Part shown: positions 44,461 through 53,133 of the stretch, one piece after another
Position numbering within the stretch: the first letter of the stretch is position 1
Layout: every line of letters begins with the position of its first letter
Source: Promethearchaeota archaeon Loki_b32
GTDB taxonomy: Archaea > Asgardarchaeota > Lokiarchaeia > Sigyniarchaeales > SOKP01
NCBI GenBank assembly: GCA_005223125.1
Contig: NJBH01000014.1
Location: 1-64,000, forward strand
Reading direction: 5' to 3'
DNA length: 64,000 nucleotides
Made by a program: the position numbers and the translations under genes
The notes under the pieces: model-generated
What the model was told of the DNA's origin: nothing
Database searches by the model: none
Seen by the model: only the letters and a program-made list of their open reading frames with translations

Positions 44461-45298
44461 AGAAAAAAATTCATATAAAGGTAGTATTTCTAGCTCTTAT
44501 AAAACCAAAGAACTGCTAAAAAACACAATTTTACTTGGTATTATTGCTACCGCAGGAGCGTTTTTTACATGGTGGATCATGCTTATGATATTTACTGACG
44601 GTCTTGAGAAAAGTGTTGTGGTTCCTATTGAAGTGACATATTTAGTCTTCATAATCGTTTATAGCGTATTTATAACGATAATAGTTCTCATATATCTCTA
44701 TAATACGGCGTATGTCAAGAATTTTAGCTACAAAATTTCAGAGGATCACATTGTCATAAAACATGGAGTTCTTACTAAAATAGTCGCTACCATCCCCTAC
44801 AGTAGAATTCAGAATATTAACATCGTTAATGGGGTGTTTGACAGGATGTTTAAGACTTTTACGGTGAAAATCGAGACTGCGGGTTCAAGTGCAGCAGCAG
44901 CAAGCGCTAAGAGCGGTCATGTCAAGCCTGAGGGCTATATTCCTGGCTTAAAGGATCCAAAGACCATCGAGAAGAAGATTAAGGAGATGATGACGAAGTA
45001 TTCAGCAGTTCCAAGTAGCCTTGAAGACAAAATCTTTAAACCTGAAGAGTTGGCGTTTGATAATTTTATCAGCTATATCCTTTCGAAGATGCGGGAAGGC
45101 GAGAAATTAAAGACCAGTATAACGGAATTACGCGAAAAAGCTAATCTTTCTGCTGCTGACTTAGCCGAGAAGGTTGGTGTTCCACTTCAGACGATTAATT
45201 ACTTAGCTGAAGGGCGATATAACCCAAGCCTAGCATTGACCTATAAGATTGCGGAAGTATTACACTGTAAAATAGAAGATTTGTTTAAATTAGTCTAA
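44453..45298 (+). CDS. Membrane-anchored bacterial-type PH domain fused to an XRE helix-turn-helix
   Basis: The 281-residue protein has two transmembrane helices (about 28-48 and 63-86), then a bPH2 (YdbS-like) domain (KNFSYKISEDHIVIKHGVL, TKIVATIPYSRIQNINIVNG, FKTFTVKIETAG). An Ala/Ser-rich loop and a linker follow, then a C-terminal Cro/XRE helix-turn-helix (LSAADLAEKVGVPLQTINYLAEGRYNPSL, shown as the recognition segment, about 238-266). It would place a DNA-binding domain at the membrane. Base composition is clearly richer in G and C than the neighbours from about 44850 onward, which suggests acquisition by transfer. A second HTH gene follows by 73 bases. Confidence 0.8.
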   Translation: MSKEKNSYKGSISSSYKTKELLKNTILLGIIATAGAFFTWWIMLMIFTDGLEKSVVVPIEVTYLVFIIVYSVFITIIVLIYLYNTAYVKNFSYKISEDHIVIKHGVLTKIVATIPYSRIQNINIVNGVFDRMFKTFTVKIETAGSSAAAASAKSGHVKPEGYIPGLKDPKTIEKKIKEMMTKYSAVPSSLEDKIFKPEELAFDNFISYILSKMREGEKLKTSITELREKANLSAADLAEKVGVPLQTINYLAEGRYNPSLALTYKIAEVLHCKIEDLFKLV

Positions 45299-45371
45299 AA
45301 ATTCAATATTTTTTTTAATTATTATTACAATTATTAAGATTCTGGAAAGAGTAATGGATTGGTGAGACAGC

Positions 45372-45791
45372 ATGAAATTTAAGAAAAAAATCACTTCAAG
45401 AATAAAGCAATTCAGGGAGGAGTTAGAACTGCCCCAGTTAGAATTAGCGAAACTTGTAGGGGTTTCTCGCCAGACGATCTATTACTTAGAGCGGGGTTCG
45501 TACAATCCATCCTTGACGATATCCTTTAAAATATCGGAAATCTTGAAAAAACCGATCCATGATATATTCTATCAGGAACCAGTTATTAAGGATATACTAG
45601 AGGGTAAATCATTGGCAGAATTAAGGGAAGTTGCCGAAATAGCGGGGATCAGCCTTGAAAAGCTGGCTTCCTTAAGCGAAATAGACGACGAACACCTAAC
45701 AAAAGATTTTAAGGAGGATACGTTGATTAAAATCGCGTTAGGACTGGGAATAGACTTCGAAGATCTATTTGAAAAAGAAGCCGAAAATTAA
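45372..45791 (+). CDS. XRE-family regulator with two helix-turn-helix regions
   Basis: The 139-residue protein has an XRE domain at about 10-65 (LPQLELAKLVGVSRQTIYYLERGSYNPSL) and a second, weaker HTH-like region at about 80-135 (LREVAEIAGISLEKLASLSEIDDEHL). The first domain resembles the HTH of the preceding membrane protein (QTINYLAEGRYNPSL versus QTIYYLERGSYNPSL), so the two genes share origin. The composition is also GC-richer than the surroundings. It probably regulates this operon; this is inference. Confidence 0.85.
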   Translation: MKFKKKITSRIKQFREELELPQLELAKLVGVSRQTIYYLERGSYNPSLTISFKISEILKKPIHDIFYQEPVIKDILEGKSLAELREVAEIAGISLEKLASLSEIDDEHLTKDFKEDTLIKIALGLGIDFEDLFEKEAEN

Positions 45792-45987
45792 AAATCTATA
45801 AAAAAATAAAATTAAAAAAAATCTATCCGATTCTGAAAAATTACAATTTTCTTTAAATTTATTAGCAAGTTAATAGTTTAATAAAAATTATCAGTAAATT
45901 AATTTACTCTTAATCTATTAAAGGCTAGTACCATCATTAATTTTTGATTATAAATATTTAGATTTAAATTAAAGAAATTTTTGGGCA

Positions 45988-47175
45988 ATGAGCGACATTT
46001 ACGACTTAGTGAAACGGTACCCTTGGCTTCCTTCTTTAAAAACATACTATTCTGATATAGCATTAAAAAATCCTTTAGATTTTATTAGTGAAATCTTTTC
46101 ATCCAACAAATCTGAGGAGCTAGAAAGTAGAGTATTGAACCTATTCAATGATGCATTTAATAAAATAGAACATTTATCGGAATATGAACTCGATGAGATT
46201 AATATTTATGTTTATTTAATTCTAAGAATTTTACTTTATATTATAAATGATAAAATTCTTTCTAATCGTATAGCAAACATATATTCCAAAACTACTTACA
46301 ATGAATTAAATAAAGAAAATGAATATAATTTATATTATATTTACCAGGATTTAAATTTAAAAGTTATTTATGAAGAACAGCCATTTGTCTATAAGAAATT
46401 TGTTGTAAAAGAGCAAAAAGAAATTTTTAAAACCAATTTCAAGATTTCTTTTTTGGACTATTTAAAACTTGCATCTAATTTAAAGGATGAATATCGAAAA
46501 TTAGTGAATAACGCTCTACTTCAAGGTTATGTATATATTAAACCTGAAAATATTAATAGATTGTTACAAGAACATGTAAGAAAGAAATTACTAATTCAAA
46601 ATAACGAAGTTTCTTCCGATTTTGAGAAATTTAAGGAAAGATTATTTGAAATCCATGAATTTAAAAAATTATATACCACCATAACAAAGATTTGGGAATC
46701 AAAAAAAGAAGAATTTGAATATTCAATTGATATAACTTTTAAGGAAGGTAAAGATTATTCGGGAATTTTGCCTCCTTGTATCAAAGAAATACTCTCCAAA
46801 GCACAAGAGGGGCAGAATTTAGTGCATACAGAGAGATTATTTATATTATGGTTTTTAAATTCACTTAAATATCCTGAGGATAAAATAATTAATGTGTTTT
46901 CAACACTTCCTGATTTTGATAGAGAAAAAACAGCATATCAAGTGAAATATGCTATGAAAAAAGGATATACTCCCTATTCATGCAAGTCATTAAAATCATA
47001 TAATTTATGTTTTGCAAATGAATATAAAGATCCAATTTGTTTAGAGGGTTATTATTCAAGGATGCAAGATGAACAAAAATTTATTTCACATCCTCTTAAA
47101 TATATAGAAGTCAAAGAATATCGTGATTCTAAGAAATTAAAAAAGACAAAAAATCAATCTCAAGATCAAAAATGA
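45988..47175 (+). CDS. priL: DNA primase large subunit PriL
   Basis: The 395-residue protein ends with the 4Fe-4S domain of archaeal/eukaryotic primase large subunits. Four cysteines are placed as expected in LPPCIKEIL, PYSCKSL, YNLCFANE and DPICLEGYY. The N-terminal helical domain (KRYPWLPSLKTYYSD) is also typical. It supports primer initiation and hand-off. Its stop overlaps the start of priS (ATGA), so the two subunits are coupled. Confidence 0.93.
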   Translation: MSDIYDLVKRYPWLPSLKTYYSDIALKNPLDFISEIFSSNKSEELESRVLNLFNDAFNKIEHLSEYELDEINIYVYLILRILLYIINDKILSNRIANIYSKTTYNELNKENEYNLYYIYQDLNLKVIYEEQPFVYKKFVVKEQKEIFKTNFKISFLDYLKLASNLKDEYRKLVNNALLQGYVYIKPENINRLLQEHVRKKLLIQNNEVSSDFEKFKERLFEIHEFKKLYTTITKIWESKKEEFEYSIDITFKEGKDYSGILPPCIKEILSKAQEGQNLVHTERLFILWFLNSLKYPEDKIINVFSTLPDFDREKTAYQVKYAMKKGYTPYSCKSLKSYNLCFANEYKDPICLEGYYSRMQDEQKFISHPLKYIEVKEYRDSKKLKKTKNQSQDQK

Positions 47176-48455
47176 AATCTTTTGAGTATCTAAAACGCCG
47201 ATTTAAGGAATATTATAAAGATAATAAAGAGAAGATACCTTTAGTTAGTTTATTCGATCAAAGAGAATTTGGCTTTATTCCATGGGATCAACAAATAAGG
47301 ATGATTAGACATATGGGTTTTGCAACAAGGGATAATTTAATAAAACATTTAATCAATAATGGACCCAGACATGTATATTCGAGTGGATCACTTTATTTAA
47401 ATCCAGAAAACAAAGATATGAAGAACAAGAGTTATCTAGGTTGCGATATAATTATCGATATTGATGTAGATCACTTTTACACTCCCTGTAAGGAGGATCA
47501 TGATATATGGTATTGTAAAGAGTGTGGAAAAAATGGAAAAGGAATGGTAGAAAAATGTCCAAATTGTAAAAAATCAAAATTGAAAAAATTAAATTGGATA
47601 TGTGAAAAGTGTCTAAATGTAGCTAAAAAAGAGATAATTAAGTTAATTTATGATTTTTTGATACCTGATTTCAATATTGATATTGAAAAAATGAAAATCG
47701 CTTTTTCAGGACATAGGGGATATCATTTGAAAATTGAAGATAATGACCTAAGAACATTATCAAGTGATGAGCGTAGGGAAATCATTGATTATATTACTGG
47801 GGAAGGAATTTCTTATGAAATTTTAGGCTTACGAAAAATGGGAGATAATATTTTTGGTTTTTCAAGAGAAACCATTGGCTGGTCTCAAAAAATTAATAGA
47901 AAAATTGAAGAAATTTTAAAAAAAACTAACATCGAAATCGAAACTCTATTATCAGATAAAAGAACATTTAATCTAAATAAAAATTTTATAGAAAATCTTC
48001 TAAACTATAAAAATAATTTTCTTAATATTATTGAAAGTGACAATATGAATAATTGGACTCTTGTAAATTCAAATTTAAATACGTGGTATAAATTTCTAGG
48101 GGCTATTGTTGAAGAAATTGGAATTGAAGTTGATGTACCAGTAGCGATAGATATTCATAGACTTATTAGATATCCTGGATCTTTACATGGTAAAACAGGA
48201 TTTAAGGTTCAAGAACTAAATCCTAATGATCTTGATGATTTTAATCCTTTAGATGAGCAAACTGAGAAATTAGATCCTATTGTATTTGTTAGCAAAGTAC
48301 AAACTATTCAAAAATTAGAAATAATTGAATCTGATGTACCAGCAACAAAAATTAAAGGGGAAACGTTTGGACCATATAAATTAGGTGATAAAATTGAGAT
48401 TCCTCATCATATTGCGGTTTTTTTATTATGTAAAGGAGTTGCTAAGTCCATATAA
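47172..48455 (+). CDS. priS: DNA primase catalytic small subunit PriS
   Basis: The 427-residue protein holds the primase active site: DIDVDHF (about 98-104) with the metal-binding Asp-x-Asp, FSGHRGYHLKI, and the late DIHRLIRYPGSLHGKTG. A zinc stem with CKEC, CPNC and CEKC pairs lies between. The first residues include REFGFIPWD and YSSGSLYLNP as usual. It makes RNA primers for DNA replication. The start overlaps priL by 4 bases and the GINS gene follows by 60. Confidence 0.95.
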   Translation: MKSFEYLKRRFKEYYKDNKEKIPLVSLFDQREFGFIPWDQQIRMIRHMGFATRDNLIKHLINNGPRHVYSSGSLYLNPENKDMKNKSYLGCDIIIDIDVDHFYTPCKEDHDIWYCKECGKNGKGMVEKCPNCKKSKLKKLNWICEKCLNVAKKEIIKLIYDFLIPDFNIDIEKMKIAFSGHRGYHLKIEDNDLRTLSSDERREIIDYITGEGISYEILGLRKMGDNIFGFSRETIGWSQKINRKIEEILKKTNIEIETLLSDKRTFNLNKNFIENLLNYKNNFLNIIESDNMNNWTLVNSNLNTWYKFLGAIVEEIGIEVDVPVAIDIHRLIRYPGSLHGKTGFKVQELNPNDLDDFNPLDEQTEKLDPIVFVSKVQTIQKLEIIESDVPATKIKGETFGPYKLGDKIEIPHHIAVFLLCKGVAKSI

Positions 48456-48515
48456 GTTAAAAAATTTAATATTAAGAACACTGTTTACTATATTAAACTG
48501 AAAAGTTCGATATTT

Positions 48516-49184
48516 ATGGATTTAAAAAAGGATTATAAGAAACTTTATCAGCAATGGCATAAAGAATTCAAACAAATTAAACTAACAGAGTTAAATCAAG
48601 ATCTTTTTAATCATTACAAAAAAATATTGAATTTCATCAATGAGTATAAGGAAGACAACTCGAATGAACTTAAGAATCTTATATTAAATTCTTATAAAGA
48701 AAATTTTAACTTCTTATTTGATGATTTTTTAAAGCTTCGGGAAGTTAAAATCATAAATTCTGCCTTAGCACTTAAAGAAATTAATTTAAATAATGTCATC
48801 GAAGCAGAAAAATTGTTTTATCAAAATTTAGTAGGTACAATCAAGGGATTTAAGAAAGTAAAAACACTTTCCCTTTACCAAGGAGAAAGCGAAATAAATC
48901 TTGAAGATCTAATTAAATCAGAAGTAAAAATAAAAGAAGATATTAAAGAAGTATCAATCTCGAATAAAAAAGAGAAAAGCCTAATTTCCGAATCTAACGA
49001 TTTAATTGATGAAGTGAAAATAGATTATACTCTCGTGAGATTTTTAAAAGAGACTCCTCCGTTAGTTGGGATTGATCTTATTAATTACGGGCCTTTTGAG
49101 AAAGAAGATATTGCTAATTTACCCCAGAAAAATGCTAAAATTCTTATGAATGAAAAATTTGCTGAAAAAATAGAACTTAATTAA
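48516..49184 (+). CDS. GINS complex subunit (Gins51/Gins15-like)
   Basis: The 222-residue protein has a helical N-terminal A-domain (about 1-110), a charged linker and a small beta B-domain at the end: RFLKETPPLVGIDLINYGPFEKEDIANLP, shown as two known pieces RFLKETPPLVG and YGPFEKEDIANLP. The A-then-B order identifies the Gins51 type. GINS joins MCM and GAN/Cdc45 in the replicative helicase. The position right after priS is consistent with archaeal replication clusters. Confidence 0.88.
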   Translation: MDLKKDYKKLYQQWHKEFKQIKLTELNQDLFNHYKKILNFINEYKEDNSNELKNLILNSYKENFNFLFDDFLKLREVKIINSALALKEINLNNVIEAEKLFYQNLVGTIKGFKKVKTLSLYQGESEINLEDLIKSEVKIKEDIKEVSISNKKEKSLISESNDLIDEVKIDYTLVRFLKETPPLVGIDLINYGPFEKEDIANLPQKNAKILMNEKFAEKIELN

Positions 49185-49186
49185 CT

Positions 49187-49372
49187 TTATTTAAATTTCT
49201 TTTCAAACTCTTCTTTAAAATATTGTAATCGATATTTTCCATATTTATCTATTGGAGAATACTTTGGAGGTCTTGGATTTACTAATTTATCTCCGCAATA
49301 ACGACACTTTGATTCTTGATTCTGCAGTCCATATCTATTACAATTCTTACACTTTTGGAGGTATTTAGTCAT
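49187..49372 (-). CDS. nop10: Nop10-like H/ACA RNP component
   Basis: The 61-residue protein has a zinc ribbon with CKNC and CRYC pairs and the Nop10 tail NPRPPKYSPIDKYGKYR. It binds Cbf5 in H/ACA ribonucleoproteins that guide pseudouridylation. It follows aIF2-alpha by 66 bases on the same strand, the standard archaeal pairing, and converges with the GINS gene at a gap of 2 bases. Confidence 0.92.
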   Translation of the reverse strand: MTKYLQKCKNCNRYGLQNQESKCRYCGDKLVNPRPPKYSPIDKYGKYRLQYFKEEFEKKFK

Positions 49373-49438
49373 TCTTATGTCATATAATTAATTTTGAATT
49401 AGTATTGAATTTTGCTAACAATCCTACAGAATTATAAA

Positions 49439-50260
49439 TCAATCGCGTTCAAACGAAAAACTACCATTATATTTTTCAACTTTCTGTTCTATAATTTCTA
49501 AGGCATCTGATAAAATATTCTCTGCATCTAAATAATCCTTTGAAACTATTTCTAATCGATAAAATGGAGCTGCTATATAATTAATATTAATGCTTCTCGT
49601 TTCTTTTTCCTCTATTATCTTCAGTGCTTCTAATAATGACTCTTTAATTTGTTCTATCCCATTCTCTGAGTTGAATGAAAGCCTTACTCTCCCAGATATA
49701 CTTACTGTAGAAATGCTTACATTTTCTTCGATTATTTTCAATAAAGCTTTTTTGATATCTTCTGTCATACCATCTAATTTCGATAGTAATTCCACTCCAT
49801 TTTCTTTAAGATTTTCGATAGTCTCTTGATATGAATCAAAAATCTCTCGAACTGGAAAACCAATTAATTCATACGCTTTATCAAGCGTAATATTAATTCC
49901 CTCTGTTTCTGTAAGAAATTGAAGCAAGTTTTCATATTTTAAAGCATATTTCCATTCCTTTATTCGATTTTCCTTTTGAGCAGAATTAACTCTTCGTAAT
50001 GATAAATCTACATGTCCTTTATCTGCATCTACTCTTAATACTCGCAGAACTATTCGTTGACCAATTCGAACATAATTACGAATATTTTTAATCCATCGAG
50101 AACTTATTTCTGAGATATGTATCATACCTCTAGCACTCGCATCATAATCCAGTCCTTCAAAATCAATTAAATCAACATATACATATTGCTTTTGAACTTC
50201 TGTTACTTTTGCAACCACAAATTCTCCTTCCCTAGGGAATTTTGATTTACTTTTTACCAT
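49439..50260 (-). CDS. Translation initiation factor aIF2, alpha subunit
   Basis: The 273-residue protein begins with an S1/OB domain (FVVAKVTEVQKQYVYVDLID, RGMIHISEISSRWIKNIR, GHVDLSLRRV), followed by a helical domain and the C-terminal alpha/beta domain that binds the gamma subunit. The serine region of eukaryotic regulation (GMIHISEISSRW, with Ser at about position 49) is present. It brings initiator tRNA to the small subunit as part of the aIF2 heterotrimer. Confidence 0.95.
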   Translation of the reverse strand: MVKSKSKFPREGEFVVAKVTEVQKQYVYVDLIDFEGLDYDASARGMIHISEISSRWIKNIRNYVRIGQRIVLRVLRVDADKGHVDLSLRRVNSAQKENRIKEWKYALKYENLLQFLTETEGINITLDKAYELIGFPVREIFDSYQETIENLKENGVELLSKLDGMTEDIKKALLKIIEENVSISTVSISGRVRLSFNSENGIEQIKESLLEALKIIEEKETRSININYIAAPFYRLEIVSKDYLDAENILSDALEIIEQKVEKYNGSFSFERD

Positions 50261-50449
50261 TGTAGTGATAAAACTATAGATTATTATTTAATTTTTATAA
50301 AATCTTATTTTTATTTAATGAACTATAATTTTTTATTTTTTTCATCTTTCAAATAAAAAAAGAAAAAAAACAGTGATTATAAAATTCCTAATTGGTTTAT
50401 TCATAACAAATGGGCTAAAAAAGCAGGCATAAAAACAAATATAGCGAAT

Positions 50450-50860
50450 ATGGTAAATAGAACTCTAGATTACGGGTTCAATTGGACCCTATATCAAGAA
50501 GATGACGCAACTATTGAGGATTATGATGATAGTATTATTTCTCTACAGTTGAAGCATTTTACTGAAAAAGAAAAAAATAAGAAAGGGTATATTAAAGCAC
50601 TTTACTTACATCATCTTCTGGATTTCTTCAAGGAAACATATGTCAATATTTATAACCTTGAATTAGTTTTTGAAAAATTTTTACAGAATAAAGTTTTAAT
50701 TGAAATAACTGATACAGAAGGAAATCACATTAATTTTCAAGAAGAAATACAAGAAATATTCCAATTATTAAGAGAAAATAAGGAAGAACTATATATTGAT
50801 CTTAAAGGACAATATTTACCTGAATTAGAAAAATCAAAAAATAGAAAACATGAAAATTAA
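50450..50860 (+). CDS. Uncharacterised small protein
   Basis: I do not recognise this 136-residue, charged, largely helical protein. It starts MVNRTLDYGFNWTL and ends with a Lys/Glu-rich tail. There is no membrane segment or cysteine cluster. It lies between aIF2-alpha and the AOR gene, divergent from the first and convergent with the second, so the context says little. Confidence 0.6.
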   Translation: MVNRTLDYGFNWTLYQEDDATIEDYDDSIISLQLKHFTEKEKNKKGYIKALYLHHLLDFFKETYVNIYNLELVFEKFLQNKVLIEITDTEGNHINFQEEIQEIFQLLRENKEELYIDLKGQYLPELEKSKNRKHEN

Positions 50861-50887
50861 TAGATTTATGTCAAGAAATTTCATATT

Positions 50888-52753
50888 TTATAGATATTGA
50901 GAAACCCACTCTACATCTAATTCTTGCAATTTAGTTTTTGTAGGGATCCCTTCTTCTGTCCATCCCATCATCTTATAATACATTAGTATCGCGTTTTTTA
51001 ACTTATCTGGTTCAATTTTTGTTTCTGCAAGTGCTCCTGATGTATGAGGTTGGAAAAATCTTTCAGGCAACCAATCTTCATTTTTAGAAAAACCCTCTCT
51101 TATATTAAAAACCCTAGCCATCGTGGTAATCCTCTCTCCTACCTTCATCAATTCCCAAGATGAAGTATACCAACCAGTCACAGCCCTAACAATCTCGGGT
51201 ATATCAATATAATCCCAAGGCAAAAAATAACATATCAGTAACGCATTAGATAAATTTCGCCAATTACTATAGTATGTTAAAATTCTAACCTTCTTTGCTC
51301 CTAAATCATCCATCTCTAATGGTTCTAAAATACCTAAAGCACTATGAAGAGCTATAGCTCTTTCACTTATAAAAGAAGTATCGTGCATATTTGCCATATG
51401 TTCCGCGCCAGTAGGTGAAATTGTATAGCCAACACCTAATCCTTGTTTTAATCGAGGTTCATGCATTGGAATTTCCTGACCCTTTACATGCATAGCAAAC
51501 TTATCTGCTCCCATCTTTATTTTTTCAGCGGCCCTTTTAACACCTTCTGCTAAAATATCACCTAAACCTTCACGTTTAGCAATCATTTCAACCATCTGGA
51601 TCATAGCTTCAGCATTTCCAAAATTTAATTTTATACCGTTAGTATCTTTATCAGTTAAAATTCCATTCTCATAACATTCCATTGCAAATCCTATAGATAC
51701 TCCTGTTGAAATTGTATCTAATGAATTTTTATTACAAAGCTCATTTGCCTTGCAAACTGCTTTTATATCATCTATTCCACAATTGGAACCGAAAGCACCT
51801 ATTGATTCATATTCAGGACCTCCGTAGAGAGGGTCGACTTCCCAAGGCTCTTTAATCTCTACAACTTTTTTACACCTAATTGAACACGCATAACAAGCAT
51901 CCATTGTAAGGTTAATTTCCTCTTTCATAATACTGGGATCTAAAGCTTTAGCTCCAGAAAAATTACCATCTCTAAAATTTCGAGTTGGAAGATTACCTGA
52001 TTCAGCAAACATTTCCATTATCCCTCCTCCTGTACCATGCTCAAAATAACCTGCATATGTTTTATACGCCACATCGTGATACTCTTTAATTTTCACTCTT
52101 AATTTTTCTTTATTATTGACTTCAAGCTTCTTATGACCTCTAACGGCAACTGCTTTTAGATTCTTTGAACCCATTACAGCACCCAACCCACCACGGCCAG
52201 CAGCATTTCGTAAATCATTAATAATACATGCATAACGGACTAAACGTTCTCCTCCTGGCCCGATTTGAGCTACACGGACTAATTTATCACCCAACTCTTT
52301 TTGTATAATTTCTTCAGCTTTACCAGTGATTTTCCCCCAAAGATGAGTCGCATCCTTAATCTCTGCTTTACCATCATTGATCCACAAATATACAGGATTT
52401 TTGGCCTTTCCCTCTACTATAATAGCATCAAATCCAGCATGTTTCAATTCAGCCCCCCAATGACCTCCAACTTCAGCTTCACCAAAACCGCCTGTTAAAG
52501 GAGACTTAGCACCAACGCTGTTTCTACCAGTACCTGGTATCGCAAATCCAGTTAAAGGACCAGTAGCAAAAATAAGCTTATTTTCAGGACTTAATGGGTC
52601 AATCCCAACTTTTAATTCCTTTAGAAGAAAATATGCTACGAAACCTTCTCCACCAATATATCTTCTGCAAAAAATCTCATCTAAATTTTCAATTGAGATT
52701 TTTTCTTTTGTTAAATCTACTCTAAGAATATTACCAGTGTATCCATTTACCAT
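50888..52753 (-). CDS. aor: Tungsten-dependent aldehyde:ferredoxin oxidoreductase
   Basis: The 621-residue enzyme oxidises aldehydes to acids with ferredoxin. It shows the N-terminal pterin-binding segment (GYTGNILRVDLT, FIGGEGFVAYFL-like start, TGPLTGFAIPGTGR), the GGLGAVMGSKNLKAVAVRG motif, and the 4Fe-4S cysteines in DACYACSIRCKKV plus a later Cys in ALLICYFLPWD. The core segment HVKGQEIPMHEPR is typical. Such enzymes suit an anaerobic amino-acid or hydrocarbon fermenting life, as known for several Asgard lineages. No second subunit is nearby. Confidence 0.94.
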   Translation of the reverse strand: MVNGYTGNILRVDLTKEKISIENLDEIFCRRYIGGEGFVAYFLLKELKVGIDPLSPENKLIFATGPLTGFAIPGTGRNSVGAKSPLTGGFGEAEVGGHWGAELKHAGFDAIIVEGKAKNPVYLWINDGKAEIKDATHLWGKITGKAEEIIQKELGDKLVRVAQIGPGGERLVRYACIINDLRNAAGRGGLGAVMGSKNLKAVAVRGHKKLEVNNKEKLRVKIKEYHDVAYKTYAGYFEHGTGGGIMEMFAESGNLPTRNFRDGNFSGAKALDPSIMKEEINLTMDACYACSIRCKKVVEIKEPWEVDPLYGGPEYESIGAFGSNCGIDDIKAVCKANELCNKNSLDTISTGVSIGFAMECYENGILTDKDTNGIKLNFGNAEAMIQMVEMIAKREGLGDILAEGVKRAAEKIKMGADKFAMHVKGQEIPMHEPRLKQGLGVGYTISPTGAEHMANMHDTSFISERAIALHSALGILEPLEMDDLGAKKVRILTYYSNWRNLSNALLICYFLPWDYIDIPEIVRAVTGWYTSSWELMKVGERITTMARVFNIREGFSKNEDWLPERFFQPHTSGALAETKIEPDKLKNAILMYYKMMGWTEEGIPTKTKLQELDVEWVSQYL

Positions 52754-53133
52754 TTATAACCCATTTTCATAATAAATTTTTAAATATTATATAGTTAAAT
52801 TTCATCAAACTTATATAACTTATTCATGTCAAAACTCAAAATTCAACTTATTTTAGTTTTATTTCATAATTTAGTTTTAAACCAAATGTCACTATATTTG
52901 AAAATTGAAGATTCGAGGTAATAATTATTAAAATGAAATTTGATATTAGTAAAGAAGAGTTCATGAAATGGGACATTCATTAAAAAATAAAGGTATTAAA
53001 AATTCCAATATCATTCATACTGAATGCTAAAATATAGTAAAAAATATAAATTCATAGACATTCACAATTAACATCTAATAAAAATTAATTACATTTAATA
53101 TTTTAAAAATTATTAATTAATGAATGATTAAAA
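52754..53133. other. AT-rich control region upstream of EF-1A
   Basis: About 380 bases with no supported gene. A 16-codon frame (ATG 52933 to TAA 52983) is too short to claim. TATA-like tracts near 53040-53110 probably belong to the highly expressed EF-1A promoter. Confidence 0.35.
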
